Below, piece after piece: positions 9,531 to 20,818 of a DNA stretch of 64,000 nucleotides. The notes beneath the pieces are model-generated. The model did no database searches, was not told the DNA's origin, and saw only the letters and a list, made by a program, of their open reading frames with translations. The DNA comes from Billgrantia endophytica. Lineage in GTDB: Bacteria > Pseudomonadota > Gammaproteobacteria > Pseudomonadales > Halomonadaceae. Each line of letters opens with the position of its first letter. Position 1 is the stretch's first letter. Location: contig NZ_PNRF01000028.1 in assembly GCF_002879615.1 (NCBI RefSeq), forward strand, positions 62,001 to 126,000, in the 5' to 3' direction. The translations under genes were made by a program, and so were the position numbers.

Positions 9531-9582
9531 GGCAGCCTTCCGATCGTGCGAGCACACGGGTAGCGGTCAATGGCATGTGTGA

Positions 9583-9705
9583 TCAGGTTTTCGTGGGTGC
9601 CCGGTAGTGACCGGGAACTCTCACGCGTTCACCGTTGGGCAGTTGTCGAACATGGGTGGGTACGTAGACCCGCTTGATGATGCTTCTTTCCTGATGCTCT
9701 GTCAT
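9583..9705 (-). CDS. Small conserved-type protein, 40 residues
   Basis: A 40-codon gene starts at the ATG at 9705 with a near-perfect AGGAGG eight bases upstream, which argues for real translation. The peptide is basic and contains VYVPTHVRQLPNGERVRVPG, a Val/His/Arg-rich pattern resembling short beta-type segments seen in several proteobacterial small proteins. There is no signal peptide or membrane helix. It lies alone between a lipoprotein gene and the antiporter, with its own 177-bp upstream region. Function unknown. Confidence 0.55.
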   Translation of the reverse strand: MTEHQERSIIKRVYVPTHVRQLPNGERVRVPGHYRAPTKT

Positions 9706-9882
9706 CGAGAATCCTCCTGCTTGCCTGTCCTTTACAACATAAGCCCCTGACGGCCCGGTAAGCAATGCCGATTCGCCGCGCTTACAGGGCGTTCTCCCCA
9801 TACGGGTCGCGTTCTCCTTGTGCTGGAGGGAGTTCGCGCTACGTTTGGTGAGAGGGCGCCGCAGGTCACAGGGAGTGAACCC

Positions 9883-11127
9883 ATGCAGGAGATCAATATC
9901 GCGCTGGCTGTCGTCGGGGGCCTGGTGCTCGTGGTGGGGCTGCTGTCCAGCCCGTTGGATCGCTCCTGGCTTTCGGTACCCTTGCTGGCCTTCCTGCTGG
10001 GCGTGGCACTCAGCCCGCAAGGGTTGGGGGCGCTGAATCCCGAGGAATGGGTCGACAGCAAGCGGCTGTTCGAGGAGACCGCGCGCCTGACGCTTGGCAT
10101 CAGCCTGATGGGCATCGCGCTGCGTTTGCCGCCCAGCTATCCCTTTGTCCACTGGCGGTCGCTGCTGCTGCTGTTGGCCATCGGTATGCCGGCCATGTTC
10201 CTGGTCAGTGCATTGCTCACACACTGGGTACTTGGGCTCCCTCTCCTCATGGCGCTGCTGGTCGGTGGCGCCGTCTGTGCCACCGACCCGGTGGTGGCGT
10301 CGTCGATCGTCACCGGCGGAGTGGCGAAGGAGAACCTCCCCGAGGCGTTCCGCCACCTGCTTTCCACCGAATCGGGGGCCAATGACGGCCTGGCGTACCC
10401 GATGGTATTGCTGCCGATCCTGCTGCTGACCCTGCCGGCGGGAGACGCCTGGATGGACTGGCTCGGCAGGGTGTGGCTATGGGAGACGGGAGGGGGCGTG
10501 CTCATCGGCGCCGTGCTGGGATGGGCGGGCGGGCGTGCCCTGCAGTGGTCCGAGGATCGTGGTTATCTCGACCAGCCTTCCTTCCTGTCGATCACGTTGG
10601 CCTTGACGATACTGGTTCTTGGCCTGGGCTCGCTGTTGGAGACCAACAGTCTCCTGGGCGTCTTTGCGGCAGGGCTGGCCTTCGACCAGGAGGTGGGCGG
10701 CAAGGAGCGTAGCGAGGAGGACAACGTGCAGGAGGCGGTGAACATCCTGCTGATGCTGCCCGTCTTCGTTCTGTTCGGCCTGATCGCCCCCTGGTCCGAA
10801 TGGCTGGCCCTGGGCTGGAAGGGCGTGTGGCTGGCGCTGCTGGTGCTGGTGCTGCGTCGCCTGCCGGTGATCGTGCTGATGCGGCCGTGGCTGCCGACGC
10901 TGAGGGACTGGCCGATAGCCTTGATCATGGGCTGGTTCGGTCCGATCGGGGTGTCGGCACTCTACTACGCCACGCTGGTGTCGAGCCGGACGGGCTACGA
11001 CATTGCCTGGACCGCGGGCAGCCTGATCGTACTCGCCTCGATGATCGCCCATGGCATGACCGCCGCTCCGTTTGCCAAGCGTTACGGTCGCAGGGAAATG
11101 CGGAACTCCTCTTCTAGCGATGCCTGA
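9883..11127 (+). CDS. CPA1-family cation:proton antiporter
   Basis: An inner-membrane Na+(K+)/H+ antiporter of the NhaP-like CPA1 group, 414 residues with about 12 hydrophobic helices. The ion-binding region is seen in CATDPVVASSIVTGG and STESGANDGLAYP, the paired Asp-containing motifs of the family. There is no C-terminal RCK or cyclic-nucleotide domain, so it is a short form. The ATG at 9883 has AGGGAGTGA upstream; an upstream GTG at 9820 only adds a polar stretch. Such antiporters fit a salt-tolerant host. It overlaps the convergent hydrolase gene by 14 bp. Confidence 0.88.
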   Translation: MQEINIALAVVGGLVLVVGLLSSPLDRSWLSVPLLAFLLGVALSPQGLGALNPEEWVDSKRLFEETARLTLGISLMGIALRLPPSYPFVHWRSLLLLLAIGMPAMFLVSALLTHWVLGLPLLMALLVGGAVCATDPVVASSIVTGGVAKENLPEAFRHLLSTESGANDGLAYPMVLLPILLLTLPAGDAWMDWLGRVWLWETGGGVLIGAVLGWAGGRALQWSEDRGYLDQPSFLSITLALTILVLGLGSLLETNSLLGVFAAGLAFDQEVGGKERSEEDNVQEAVNILLMLPVFVLFGLIAPWSEWLALGWKGVWLALLVLVLRRLPVIVLMRPWLPTLRDWPIALIMGWFGPIGVSALYYATLVSSRTGYDIAWTAGSLIVLASMIAHGMTAAPFAKRYGRREMRNSSSSDA

Positions 11128-12757
11128 ACGCAAAGTGCGCACGTATCCTGTGGAGCTCTGCATCGGTCAAGTCGTCGGGCTCGGTCAGGGAGAGCCAGGC
11201 GTCGATGTAATGGCTGGCGGCGATGGCGTGGCCATAACCGGGCGGTGCTCTGCCGATGGAGAGATCCGCCAGCAGTTGCAGCATGGTCACGATCGGGTAC
11301 CAGCGCAGGTCTGGCGATACGTCTGGCGCACGTGGTTCGCGCATCCATTCGGGTTCCCGGTAGAGGCTCTGGGGTTCGAAGAAGGTGACCGGGTCGCTGG
11401 CGTACTGGAGATAGGCCACGCGGAAAGAGCCCCAGTCGGCGTCGGGTTCTTCCAGGTCCTGGTACTGGTTCATGAACCGCACCACCGCGCCGTTTCTGAA
11501 GGTGGGTAGCCAGGCCGGAGAGCCCGGGTCGCGACTGCGGGTCACGGCATCCCAAGTGGTGCTGCGATATGGCGGGCCGCTCCACAGGGCACCATCGAAG
11601 GGATCGTCGATGATATCGTAAAGATCGAAGGAGCGGTCGGAGTTGAGGGCGCCCAGACTGAGACCGTGCAGGTAGAGCCGTGGCCGGCTCTCGTCGGGCA
11701 GCGTCGTCCAGTAGTCATAGATGGCCTGGAACAGGGCCCGTGCGCTCTCGACACCGTATGCGCTTTCCACGAGCAGTGACAGGTGGCTGGGCAGGTAGGA
11801 GTACTGGGCCGTTACCGTGGCAATGTCGCCGCGGTGCAGGTACTCCACGGTGTCCTGTGCGTTGGGGTCGAGCCAGCCACGGCCGGTAGGGGTCGCCAGC
11901 AGCAGCACCGACCGCTCGAAGCCACCGACCCGTATGAGTTCCTCCAGGGCGAGCCGAGCCCGGGCTTGCGGGGTTTCCGCCGCATTCAGGCCGACATAGA
12001 CCCGGATCGGAGAGGGTGCCGCTTCACCGAAGAAGGCGCTCAGTTCTTCGGCAGATGGCCCACGGGTGACGTATCGACGGCCACGGCTCCCCAGGGCTTC
12101 CCAACTGATCAGGGAGTCGGCGCTGCCGGTTGCCATCGGGTCGCCGGGTGGCAGCAGGTCGTCCTGCATCAACTCGTCCAGCTGCTGGTAGGAGTTGTCC
12201 GCAATACGCAGGGCCTGGGTGAAGATGACGCCATCGATGATCGACCAGAACAGTATCGCCGCCACGGCCAGGCCGATGACATTGGAGACCCGGTGGGGAA
12301 TGTAGCGACGGAGATGCCGGGAAAAGAACCGGAAGGTTCTCCGGAACAGTCTGGCAAGCTGCAGCAGGACGAGGAAGATCAGCAGGGCGATGAAGGCAAT
12401 GACCGGCTGGAGCCCGCGCACTTCACCCATCTCCATGAGGCCGCGGATGGTGTTCTGCCATTCCGACGCCCGCCACAGGAAGAAGGCGGCGATGACCACA
12501 CAGATGGCCGCCGCCACTCGCTTGATGGTGCGCTCCGCGCGCGGACCGGGCTCGGGCAGCTCCAGGTAGGCCCAGAGCCAGTGGCCGGCGTAGCCGAGCG
12601 CATAGCCGGCGGAGAAGGAGAGCCCGGAAATGATGCCCTGGGTGTAGAAGGTCCGGGGCAACAGGCTGGGTGTGAGCGAAAAGGCGAAGAACAGCGTGCC
12701 GACCAGCAGACCTATCGTCGAGAATTGCCTGAGCACATGGAGAGAGACGTGTTTCAT
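11114..12757 (-). CDS. Membrane-anchored alpha/beta-hydrolase (Abhydrolase_9 type)
   Basis: A 547-residue protein with an N-terminal membrane region of five or six helices (about residues 10-200; FAFSLTPSLLPRTFYTQG is typical of the Abhydrolase_9 N domain) and a C-terminal catalytic domain. The nucleophile elbow is LHGLSLGALNS. The domain pairing matches the Pfam families Abhydrolase_9_N and Abhydrolase_9, whose substrates are mostly unknown. The ATG at 12757 is preceded by AAGGACGAC and starts right before the first helix. The gene stands alone and ends inside the antiporter gene. Confidence 0.82.
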   Translation of the reverse strand: MKHVSLHVLRQFSTIGLLVGTLFFAFSLTPSLLPRTFYTQGIISGLSFSAGYALGYAGHWLWAYLELPEPGPRAERTIKRVAAAICVVIAAFFLWRASEWQNTIRGLMEMGEVRGLQPVIAFIALLIFLVLLQLARLFRRTFRFFSRHLRRYIPHRVSNVIGLAVAAILFWSIIDGVIFTQALRIADNSYQQLDELMQDDLLPPGDPMATGSADSLISWEALGSRGRRYVTRGPSAEELSAFFGEAAPSPIRVYVGLNAAETPQARARLALEELIRVGGFERSVLLLATPTGRGWLDPNAQDTVEYLHRGDIATVTAQYSYLPSHLSLLVESAYGVESARALFQAIYDYWTTLPDESRPRLYLHGLSLGALNSDRSFDLYDIIDDPFDGALWSGPPYRSTTWDAVTRSRDPGSPAWLPTFRNGAVVRFMNQYQDLEEPDADWGSFRVAYLQYASDPVTFFEPQSLYREPEWMREPRAPDVSPDLRWYPIVTMLQLLADLSIGRAPPGYGHAIAASHYIDAWLSLTEPDDLTDAELHRIRAHFAFRHR

Positions 12758-13070
12758 GTCGTCCTTGATGGCAGTACCGGCCGTATCAGCATCGAGCCTA
12801 GCTATCGGTGGCAGTGAAGTCCAATCGAGGCAGGCTCTTCGGGTGGGGCAGGCAGGGATGGTCTTGACGGTATGCCAGTGCAGACCGACCAGGCCCGCGA
12901 CAAGCCGAACTGGCAGCAGCGTCACCAGACGCTCCACCCATTGGCTTGCTCGGATTTACCGCCGTTTTTCTATTCTGCTGCCGCTCCTAGGCCCTGCTTG
13001 TTTCACGCTGATCTGCGATGAACCAAAAATTCCAGCCCTCGTTATTTCGAATTTAACCCTTTTTATCACC
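12758..13070. other. Intergenic stretch without a recognised gene
   Basis: About 310 bp between the hydrolase start and the nrdB-like remnant. The first half holds the putative hydrolase promoter; the part from about 12960 to 13070 is clearly AT-richer than the surroundings. No convincing reading frame, RNA or repeat was seen. Confidence 0.5.
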
Positions 13071-13113
13071 AATCCCAGACCAACGCGCAGCCCACCTGAT
13101 ACTCGGTGACGCG
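13071..13113 (-). pseudogene. Degraded copy of the nrdB 3' end
   Basis: These 43 bases match the real nrdB terminus at 13984-14026 at 38 positions, on the same strand. Read as nrdB they give [15 protein letters not shown] and a stop, against [14 protein letters not shown] in nrdB. The reading frame survives, so it is a duplicated gene end rather than chance. The two copies bound about 900 bp carrying two small genes. Confidence 0.75.
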
Positions 13114-13116
13114 TCG

Positions 13117-13422
13117 TCAGTGGTAGCTGCCCGGCAGCCGGGTGAAGCGAACCGGTGGGCTATATTTCTCGCCCGAAGGTGCCCGCTCCGGTGCCGGGCG
13201 GACACGCCAGCCACGCGAGGTCGCCCATTCCTTGAGCTCCCGGTAGTTGAGCAGCGGATACTCTCCCGAGTAGGGGTTGGGGGATGGCGAGGGAAAGGCG
13301 AAGGCCACATGGGGGTAGTGGGCCAAGGCGTCTTCGCTGTCATGGGCAGCGAGTGCCCGATCCAGGGCGGTCTGCCAGGCCTGGGGATCGCGACGTGCTT
13401 CTACGGATCGTGTTGCATGCAT
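13117..13422 (-). CDS. Hypothetical protein, 101 residues
   Basis: A small soluble protein with no signal peptide or membrane segment. The ATG at 13422 follows TTGGAGGACAATCCG, a good ribosome site; an earlier GTG at 13455 lacks one. The sequence is rich in Pro, Tyr and Arg in its second half (AFAFPSPSPNPYSGEYPL, LKEWATSRGWRVRPAPE). I do not recognise the family. It lies between the two nrdB 3'-end copies, beside the Cys/His protein at 13477, and both read leftwards. Confidence 0.6.
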   Translation of the reverse strand: MHATRSVEARRDPQAWQTALDRALAAHDSEDALAHYPHVAFAFPSPSPNPYSGEYPLLNYRELKEWATSRGWRVRPAPERAPSGEKYSPPVRFTRLPGSYH

Positions 13423-13476
13423 CGGATTGTCCTCCAAGGGTGGGGTAGAGTTCACTACCCCTTGGTAGCTTGAGTG

Positions 13477-13683
13477 TTATCGAGTATGACATTGAGGGAT
13501 ACAGTGAGCGCAGCCGTCTACGTTACCGTATATGGATCTGGCATAAGTAACTGCTGACCGACAGGTGGCGTGATGGCCAAGGTGGGTTTTGCTGTTGGCC
13601 TGTCCTAACCACCAGCATTCCTGTAAATGGACCTCTCGCTCTCCAGTGGGCTGGGGGGTGTCGTTTACGTAGTAATTTCCCAT
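13477..13683 (-). CDS. Small Cys/His-rich protein (YYVND...CHT family)
   Basis: A 68-residue protein starting at the ATG at 13683 after GAGGTGAAGGTC. The pattern YYVND, EVH, ECWWL, HLG, C-x-SAV-x-x-A, GCAHC and QCH resembles a widely scattered small-protein family with conserved Cys and His, probably metal binding; the function is unknown to me. Three cysteines and two histidines cluster at the C-terminus (GCAHCIPQCH). Its position between duplicated nrdB ends and the low GC around it suggest acquisition by transfer. Confidence 0.65.
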   Translation of the reverse strand: MGNYYVNDTPQPTGEREVHLQECWWLGQANSKTHLGHHATCRSAVTYARSIYGNVDGCAHCIPQCHTR

Positions 13684-13937
13684 GACCTTCACCTCGTTTT
13701 TGCACTGTCGATAGCCTTGCTAAAGTATGCGAGATGGGGGTTATTTTGGTGGCGGGCGGCGATAAGGGCTTACCGGCACAGTTTTCGGACCGGGCTTGGG
13801 GGAGGGCTTGGCTGGTTGGGAGGGTGTTGAGCGGCGATGTGGTTTCACTGGAACAGTTTTACTAGACATAACGCACCTATCGAGTGGCTAATTTGGACTA
13901 GCGAAACAGCAGTAGACTCCTTTATCAGAGTGGTAAT

Positions 13938-13962
13938 AGCCTCACCACTGAATGGTGAGGCT
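13938..13962 (-). terminator. Hairpin downstream of nrdB
   Basis: AGCCTCACCA and TGGTGAGGCT form a perfect 10-bp stem with a CTGAA loop, 20 bp after the nrdB stop on the minus strand. There is no T-run on either side, so it may be a weak or Rho-assisted terminator. The rest of the 13684-13981 gap shows nothing else. Confidence 0.5.
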
Positions 13963-13981
13963 TGCAAAGTTCATATAAGGC

Positions 13982-15223
13982 TCAATCCCAGCTCAGCGCG
14001 CCGCCCACCTGGTACTCGGTGACGCGGGTCTCGAAGAAGTTCTTCTCCTTGCGCAGGTCGATGATCTCGCTCATCCACGGGAAGGGATTCTGGGCGCCGG
14101 GGAACTGCTCCTTGAGGCCGATCTGCGCCAGGCGGCGGTTGCAGATGAAGTGCAGGTACTCTTCCATGATCGCCGCGTTCATGCCCAGTACGCCACGGGG
14201 CATGGAATCGCGGGCGTAGGCGATCTCGAGCTCGGTGCCCTCGAGGATCATCTGGGTCACCTCGTCCTGGAACTCGGGGGTCCAGAGATGCGGGTTCTCG
14301 ATCTTGATCTGGTTGATCATGTCGACACCGAAGTTCAGGTGCATCGACTCGTCGCGCAGGATGTACTGGAACTGCTCGGCCACGCCGGTCATCTTGTTGC
14401 GCCGGCCCATGGAGAGAATCTGGCTGAAGCCGCAGTAGAAGAAGATGCCTTCGGTGACGCAGTAGAAGGCGATCAGGTTGCGCAGCAGTTCCTGGTCGGT
14501 TTCAGGAGTGCCGGTGTTGAAGTCCGGGCGCGACAGCGACTGTGTGTGCTTGAGGCTCCAGGCCGACTTGGCGGCGACCGAGGGCACCTCGCGGTACATG
14601 TTGAAGACCTCGCCCTCGTCCATGCCCAGCGACTCCACGCAATACTGGTAGGCGTGGGTGTGGATCGCCTCCTCGAAGGCCTGGCGCAGCAGGTACTGGC
14701 GGCACTCGGGGTTGGTGATCAGGCGATAGACCGCCAGCACCAGGTTGTTGGCCACCAGCGAGTCGGCGGTGGAGAAGTAGCCGAGGCTGCGCATCACGAT
14801 CAGCCGCTCGTCCTCGGTCAGGCCCTCCTGGCCTTTCCACAGGGCGATATCGGCGTTCATGTTGACTTCCTGGGGCATCCAGTGGTTGGCGCTGCCGTCC
14901 AGATATTTCTGCCAGGCCCACTCGTACTTGAATGGCACCAACTGGTTGAGGTCGGCACGGGCATTGATCATGCGCTTGTCGTCGACCTCGATGCGCGCCG
15001 CGCCCATTTCCAGCTCTTCCAGGCCGGCGGCCACGTCGAGCGCTTCCAGCGACTTGCGGGCGCGCTCGAGGCGCTCGGCTTCGGCGACCTGGTAGTCCCC
15101 GCCGGCCTCGTTCATCTCACCGGCTTTCGATGCCGGCACAGGCGCCGGTTGCGACTTGGCGGCGGGTGCCGGTTTCTCGGCGACAGAGGTGTCGTCTTCG
15201 TGGAATTCGTCCCAGTTCAGCAT
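13982..15223 (-). CDS. nrdB: Ribonucleoside-diphosphate reductase, beta subunit (class Ia)
   Basis: NrdB houses the di-iron centre and tyrosyl radical that start nucleotide reduction in NrdA. From the ATG at 15223 it has 413 residues, like Pseudomonas NrdB (about 415). Di-iron and radical-region segments are visible: [61 protein letters not shown] ribosome site precedes the start. An N-terminal linker rich in Ala and Pro precedes the core. It follows nrdA by 22 bp and forms an operon with it. The C-terminal tail ends VGGALSWD. Confidence 0.96.
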   Translation of the reverse strand: MLNWDEFHEDDTSVAEKPAPAAKSQPAPVPASKAGEMNEAGGDYQVAEAERLERARKSLEALDVAAGLEELEMGAARIEVDDKRMINARADLNQLVPFKYEWAWQKYLDGSANHWMPQEVNMNADIALWKGQEGLTEDERLIVMRSLGYFSTADSLVANNLVLAVYRLITNPECRQYLLRQAFEEAIHTHAYQYCVESLGMDEGEVFNMYREVPSVAAKSAWSLKHTQSLSRPDFNTGTPETDQELLRNLIAFYCVTEGIFFYCGFSQILSMGRRNKMTGVAEQFQYILRDESMHLNFGVDMINQIKIENPHLWTPEFQDEVTQMILEGTELEIAYARDSMPRGVLGMNAAIMEEYLHFICNRRLAQIGLKEQFPGAQNPFPWMSEIIDLRKEKNFFETRVTEYQVGGALSWD

Positions 15224-15245
15224 GTGTTCTCTACTCCCTGTGATG

Positions 15246-18137
<2,892 letters not shown>

Positions 18138-18206
18138 GGTCTGGGAGCCTCTTCGATTCGTCAGGCATGCCGTGAGCATTGACAGGCAAGTCACGGCTTG
18201 TTAGAA

Positions 18207-18253
18207 GCACATCATCTTGTGGTCAGGCTATTGGTGAGCACAAGATAGAGTGC
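18207..18253 (-). promoter_or_regulatory. Paired NrdR boxes upstream of nrdAB
   Basis: GCACATCATCTTGTGG (18207-18222) and GCACAAGATAGAGTGC (18238-18253) match the NrdR consensus ACACWATATATWGTGT at about 11 and 13 of 16 positions. Their starts are 31 bp apart, three helical turns, the spacing usual for NrdR. They lie 70-116 bp before nrdA. The remainder of the 18138-18466 gap must also contain the promoter of the divergent response regulator. Confidence 0.75.
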
Positions 18254-18466
18254 TTTTTGCCACTCATCAAGTGGATAACCTGTGGGCTACCTGTGACTCT
18301 TCCAATGCCTCGTCGGGATTCGAGTCCCGGGGCGCAGAAGAGGGTTGTCTGGACGGGATAACACGACGGGAAGGCGAAATGTCGTATTTCGGGTATCCTT
18401 GATGGAGTAATGGCGGGACAGGGTGTCCCGGTAATGCAACGAGTGCCCAGCACGGGGATGACTAGG

Positions 18467-19180
18467 ATGGATGACAACCTGCAAAGCAGCGACATGGAAC
18501 ACGTGCTGATTATCGAGGACGACGTACGTCTGGCGGAGCTCACCCGCGACTATCTCGAGGCCAATGGCTTCCAGGTGACCGTGGAGGCCGAGGGTTCGCG
18601 AGGCGTGGATCAGATCCTGGCGCTGCAGCCGGATCTGGTGATCCTCGATCTGATGCTGCCCGGAGAAGATGGCCTGTCGATCTGTCGCCGGGCCAGGCCC
18701 GACTATGCCGGGCCGATATTGATGCTCACCGCCCGCACCGACGACATGGATCAGGTGCTTGGGCTGGAGATGGGCGCCGACGACTATGTACCCAAGCCGG
18801 TCCAGCCGCGGGTGCTGCTGGCACGTATGCGAGCCCTGTTGCGCCGCGCGGACCACTCCGAGCAGAGCGGAGAGGTGCGGCTCGCCTTCGGCAACCTGGA
18901 CATCGACAGCGCCACCCGGGAAGCCTGGCTGGAAGGCGATCGCATCGACCTGACCAGCGCCGAGTTCGACCTGCTGTGGCTGCTGGCCAGCAATGCCGGG
19001 CGAGTGCTCACCCGCGAAGAGATCTTCAGCGAACTGCGCGGTATCAAGTACGACGGCCAGGATCGCTCCATCGACGTACGGGTATCACGGATCCGGCCCA
19101 AGATCGGTGATGACCCCAACCATCCGCATCGTATCAAGACGGTGCGCAGCAAGGGCTACCTGTTCGTCAAGGATGCCTGA
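18467..19180 (+). CDS. OmpR-family response regulator (RstA-like)
   Basis: The N-terminal receiver domain has the acidic pocket IIEDD (15-19), the phospho-acceptor Asp61 in VILDLMLPGEDG, and the conserved Lys in YVPKPVQP. The C-terminal winged helix (from about residue 140) ends with VSRIRPKIGDDP and the usual KTVRSKGYLF. The start is uncertain: ATGs at 18410, 18458, 18467 and 18494 are in frame; 18467 gives 237 residues, 18494 the minimal receiver. The sensor kinase begins 3 bp after the stop. The likely orthologue is RstA; the signal is unknown. Confidence 0.88.
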   Translation: MDDNLQSSDMEHVLIIEDDVRLAELTRDYLEANGFQVTVEAEGSRGVDQILALQPDLVILDLMLPGEDGLSICRRARPDYAGPILMLTARTDDMDQVLGLEMGADDYVPKPVQPRVLLARMRALLRRADHSEQSGEVRLAFGNLDIDSATREAWLEGDRIDLTSAEFDLLWLLASNAGRVLTREEIFSELRGIKYDGQDRSIDVRVSRIRPKIGDDPNHPHRIKTVRSKGYLFVKDA

Positions 19181-19183
19181 ACG

Positions 19184-20818
19184 ATGCGGCGGTTCCTGGC
19201 CGATGGCTCTTTCCTGCGTGTCTATCTGCTCCTGGCGCTGGCCCTGCTGCTGACCTTCGGGCTGGCGTTGATGGGGCTGGCCCTGGTGGACCGGGTGCGT
19301 ATCGAGCAGTATCGCGAACAATTGGCCGAAGCGCCGCTGCAGCTGTTGACCCTGAAAGTGTCCGCCCTGCCGGCCAATGAGCGTGGCGACTGGCTGACCC
19401 AGCAGTCGGATCTGCTGGATATGCGGCTCTCGCTGCGTGGGCTGGATAGTGGGAACCTGGGCTGGTTCGACCACCGGCGTCTCGAGCGTGGTGGCGTTCT
19501 GGTAAAGACGGAGGGCGAGGATGGCTGGCGCCTCTTTCGCCGTCTGCCCGGTGAAGAGAGATTGCTGGAGGCTCGCCTTTCCGGGCTGAATGAGCGTCAG
19601 TTGCGCGGCCTGGCCCAGATGCTGGGCGACTGGCTGGCCGAGGTGAGCGGTGATGTACGAGAACGGCGCCTGGCAAGGGTGACCGGCGACGCCTTGCCGA
19701 TTCAGCTCAGTGACCTGGCGCCGGCGGGACTGGACAGCCACCAATTATCCCGTCTCCGGGAGGGAGAGCTGGTCATTCGGCTACTGCCCGGCCACTGGGC
19801 GTTGACGGTCTATCTTTCCGTGCCGACTGCAGACGGCACTCGCCAGTGGTTGTCGATCGGTCCGGTGTCGGCGCTGGAGCCCACGCCGATCTCCCTGCTG
19901 CTACTGGTGTTGGTCATCATGCTCGCCGTTCTGGCGGCGATCATCTATCTGATAGTGCGCAGCGTGGAGGCTCGCCTGGCGCGGCTGGAACTGGCGGCCG
20001 GACGCATTGCGGGAGGGCGCCTCGATACCCGGGTCAAGGTGGATGGCGGCGGCTTCATCGGCCGTGTCGGCATGGCCTTCAACGCCATGGCGGCCCAGGT
20101 CCAGTCATTGCTTCGCTCCCAGCAGGAAATGATCCGCGCCGTCTCCCATGAGCTGCGCACCCCGGTAGCCCGCATTCGTTTCGCCATGCAGATGGTCGAG
20201 GACATGACTGACGACCCGGCCGTGCACCGCCAGCTGCATGGCATCGACGGGGATATCGAAGAGCTCGATCAGCTCATCGATGAGATCCTCACCTATGCCA
20301 GGCTCGACAGCGGCATCATCAATGGCACCGAGCTGGAACGTGCCCGGGTGGATTGTCGTGCCATCGCGAAGCGGGTCATCGAGACCCTGGCGCCGCTTCA
20401 TGCCCATCTACGGCTCGAGCTGGCGCCGGGCGGCGAGGTCCAGGCCATGGCCGAGCCCCGTTACCTGCAACGGGCCCTGCAGAACCTGGTGGCCAACGCC
20501 TGCCGTCATGCTCAGTCCCGTGTCGTGCTGCGTCTTTCAGTCGAATCCCGCCTGGTGCGCCTGGACGTGGAAGATGACGGCCCCGGCGTGCCGGAGAATG
20601 AACGACAGGCGATCTTCAAGCCGTTTGCCCGGCTCGACGATAGCCGCACCCGCCGCTCCGGAGGCTACGGCCTCGGGCTCTCCATCGTGCAGAAGATCAT
20701 GGCGTGGCATGGCGGCAGTGCGATCGTGGATACCAGCCACGACCTGGGCGGCGCCCGCTTCTCCCTGCTGCTGCCGACCCCGCCCGTTACCAGGACCCTG
20801 CCGGTCAAGCCGGCCTGA
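19184..20818 (+). CDS. Sensor histidine kinase (RstB-like)
   Basis: A 544-residue inner-membrane kinase: helix at about 10-35, a periplasmic region of about 200 residues, a second helix near 240-265 (LLLLVLVIMLAVLAAIIYL), HAMP, then the H-box AVSHELRTPVARIRFA with His322. The catalytic domain has the N-box LQNLVANACRHA, G1 DVEDDGPGVP and G2 GGYGLGLSI. It is translationally linked to the response regulator. The periplasmic part is long compared with E. coli RstB (433 residues in total). Its 3' end overlaps the convergent metR gene by 14 bp. Confidence 0.9.
   Translation: MRRFLADGSFLRVYLLLALALLLTFGLALMGLALVDRVRIEQYREQLAEAPLQLLTLKVSALPANERGDWLTQQSDLLDMRLSLRGLDSGNLGWFDHRRLERGGVLVKTEGEDGWRLFRRLPGEERLLEARLSGLNERQLRGLAQMLGDWLAEVSGDVRERRLARVTGDALPIQLSDLAPAGLDSHQLSRLREGELVIRLLPGHWALTVYLSVPTADGTRQWLSIGPVSALEPTPISLLLLVLVIMLAVLAAIIYLIVRSVEARLARLELAAGRIAGGRLDTRVKVDGGGFIGRVGMAFNAMAAQVQSLLRSQQEMIRAVSHELRTPVARIRFAMQMVEDMTDDPAVHRQLHGIDGDIEELDQLIDEILTYARLDSGIINGTELERARVDCRAIAKRVIETLAPLHAHLRLELAPGGEVQAMAEPRYLQRALQNLVANACRHAQSRVVLRLSVESRLVRLDVEDDGPGVPENERQAIFKPFARLDDSRTRRSGGYGLGLSIVQKIMAWHGGSAIVDTSHDLGGARFSLLLPTPPVTRTLPVKPA

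Noticed and set aside
13627..13830. Plus-strand frame of 67 codons upstream of nrdB end region
   Set aside because: Partly antisense to the small Cys/His gene, no ribosome site, composition not protein-like.
18318..18334. tRNA T-arm-like sequence (GGGATTCGAGTCCC) between nrdA and the response regulator
   Set aside because: No matching acceptor 5' strand, D-arm or anticodon arm upstream; at most a relic, more likely chance GC pairing.
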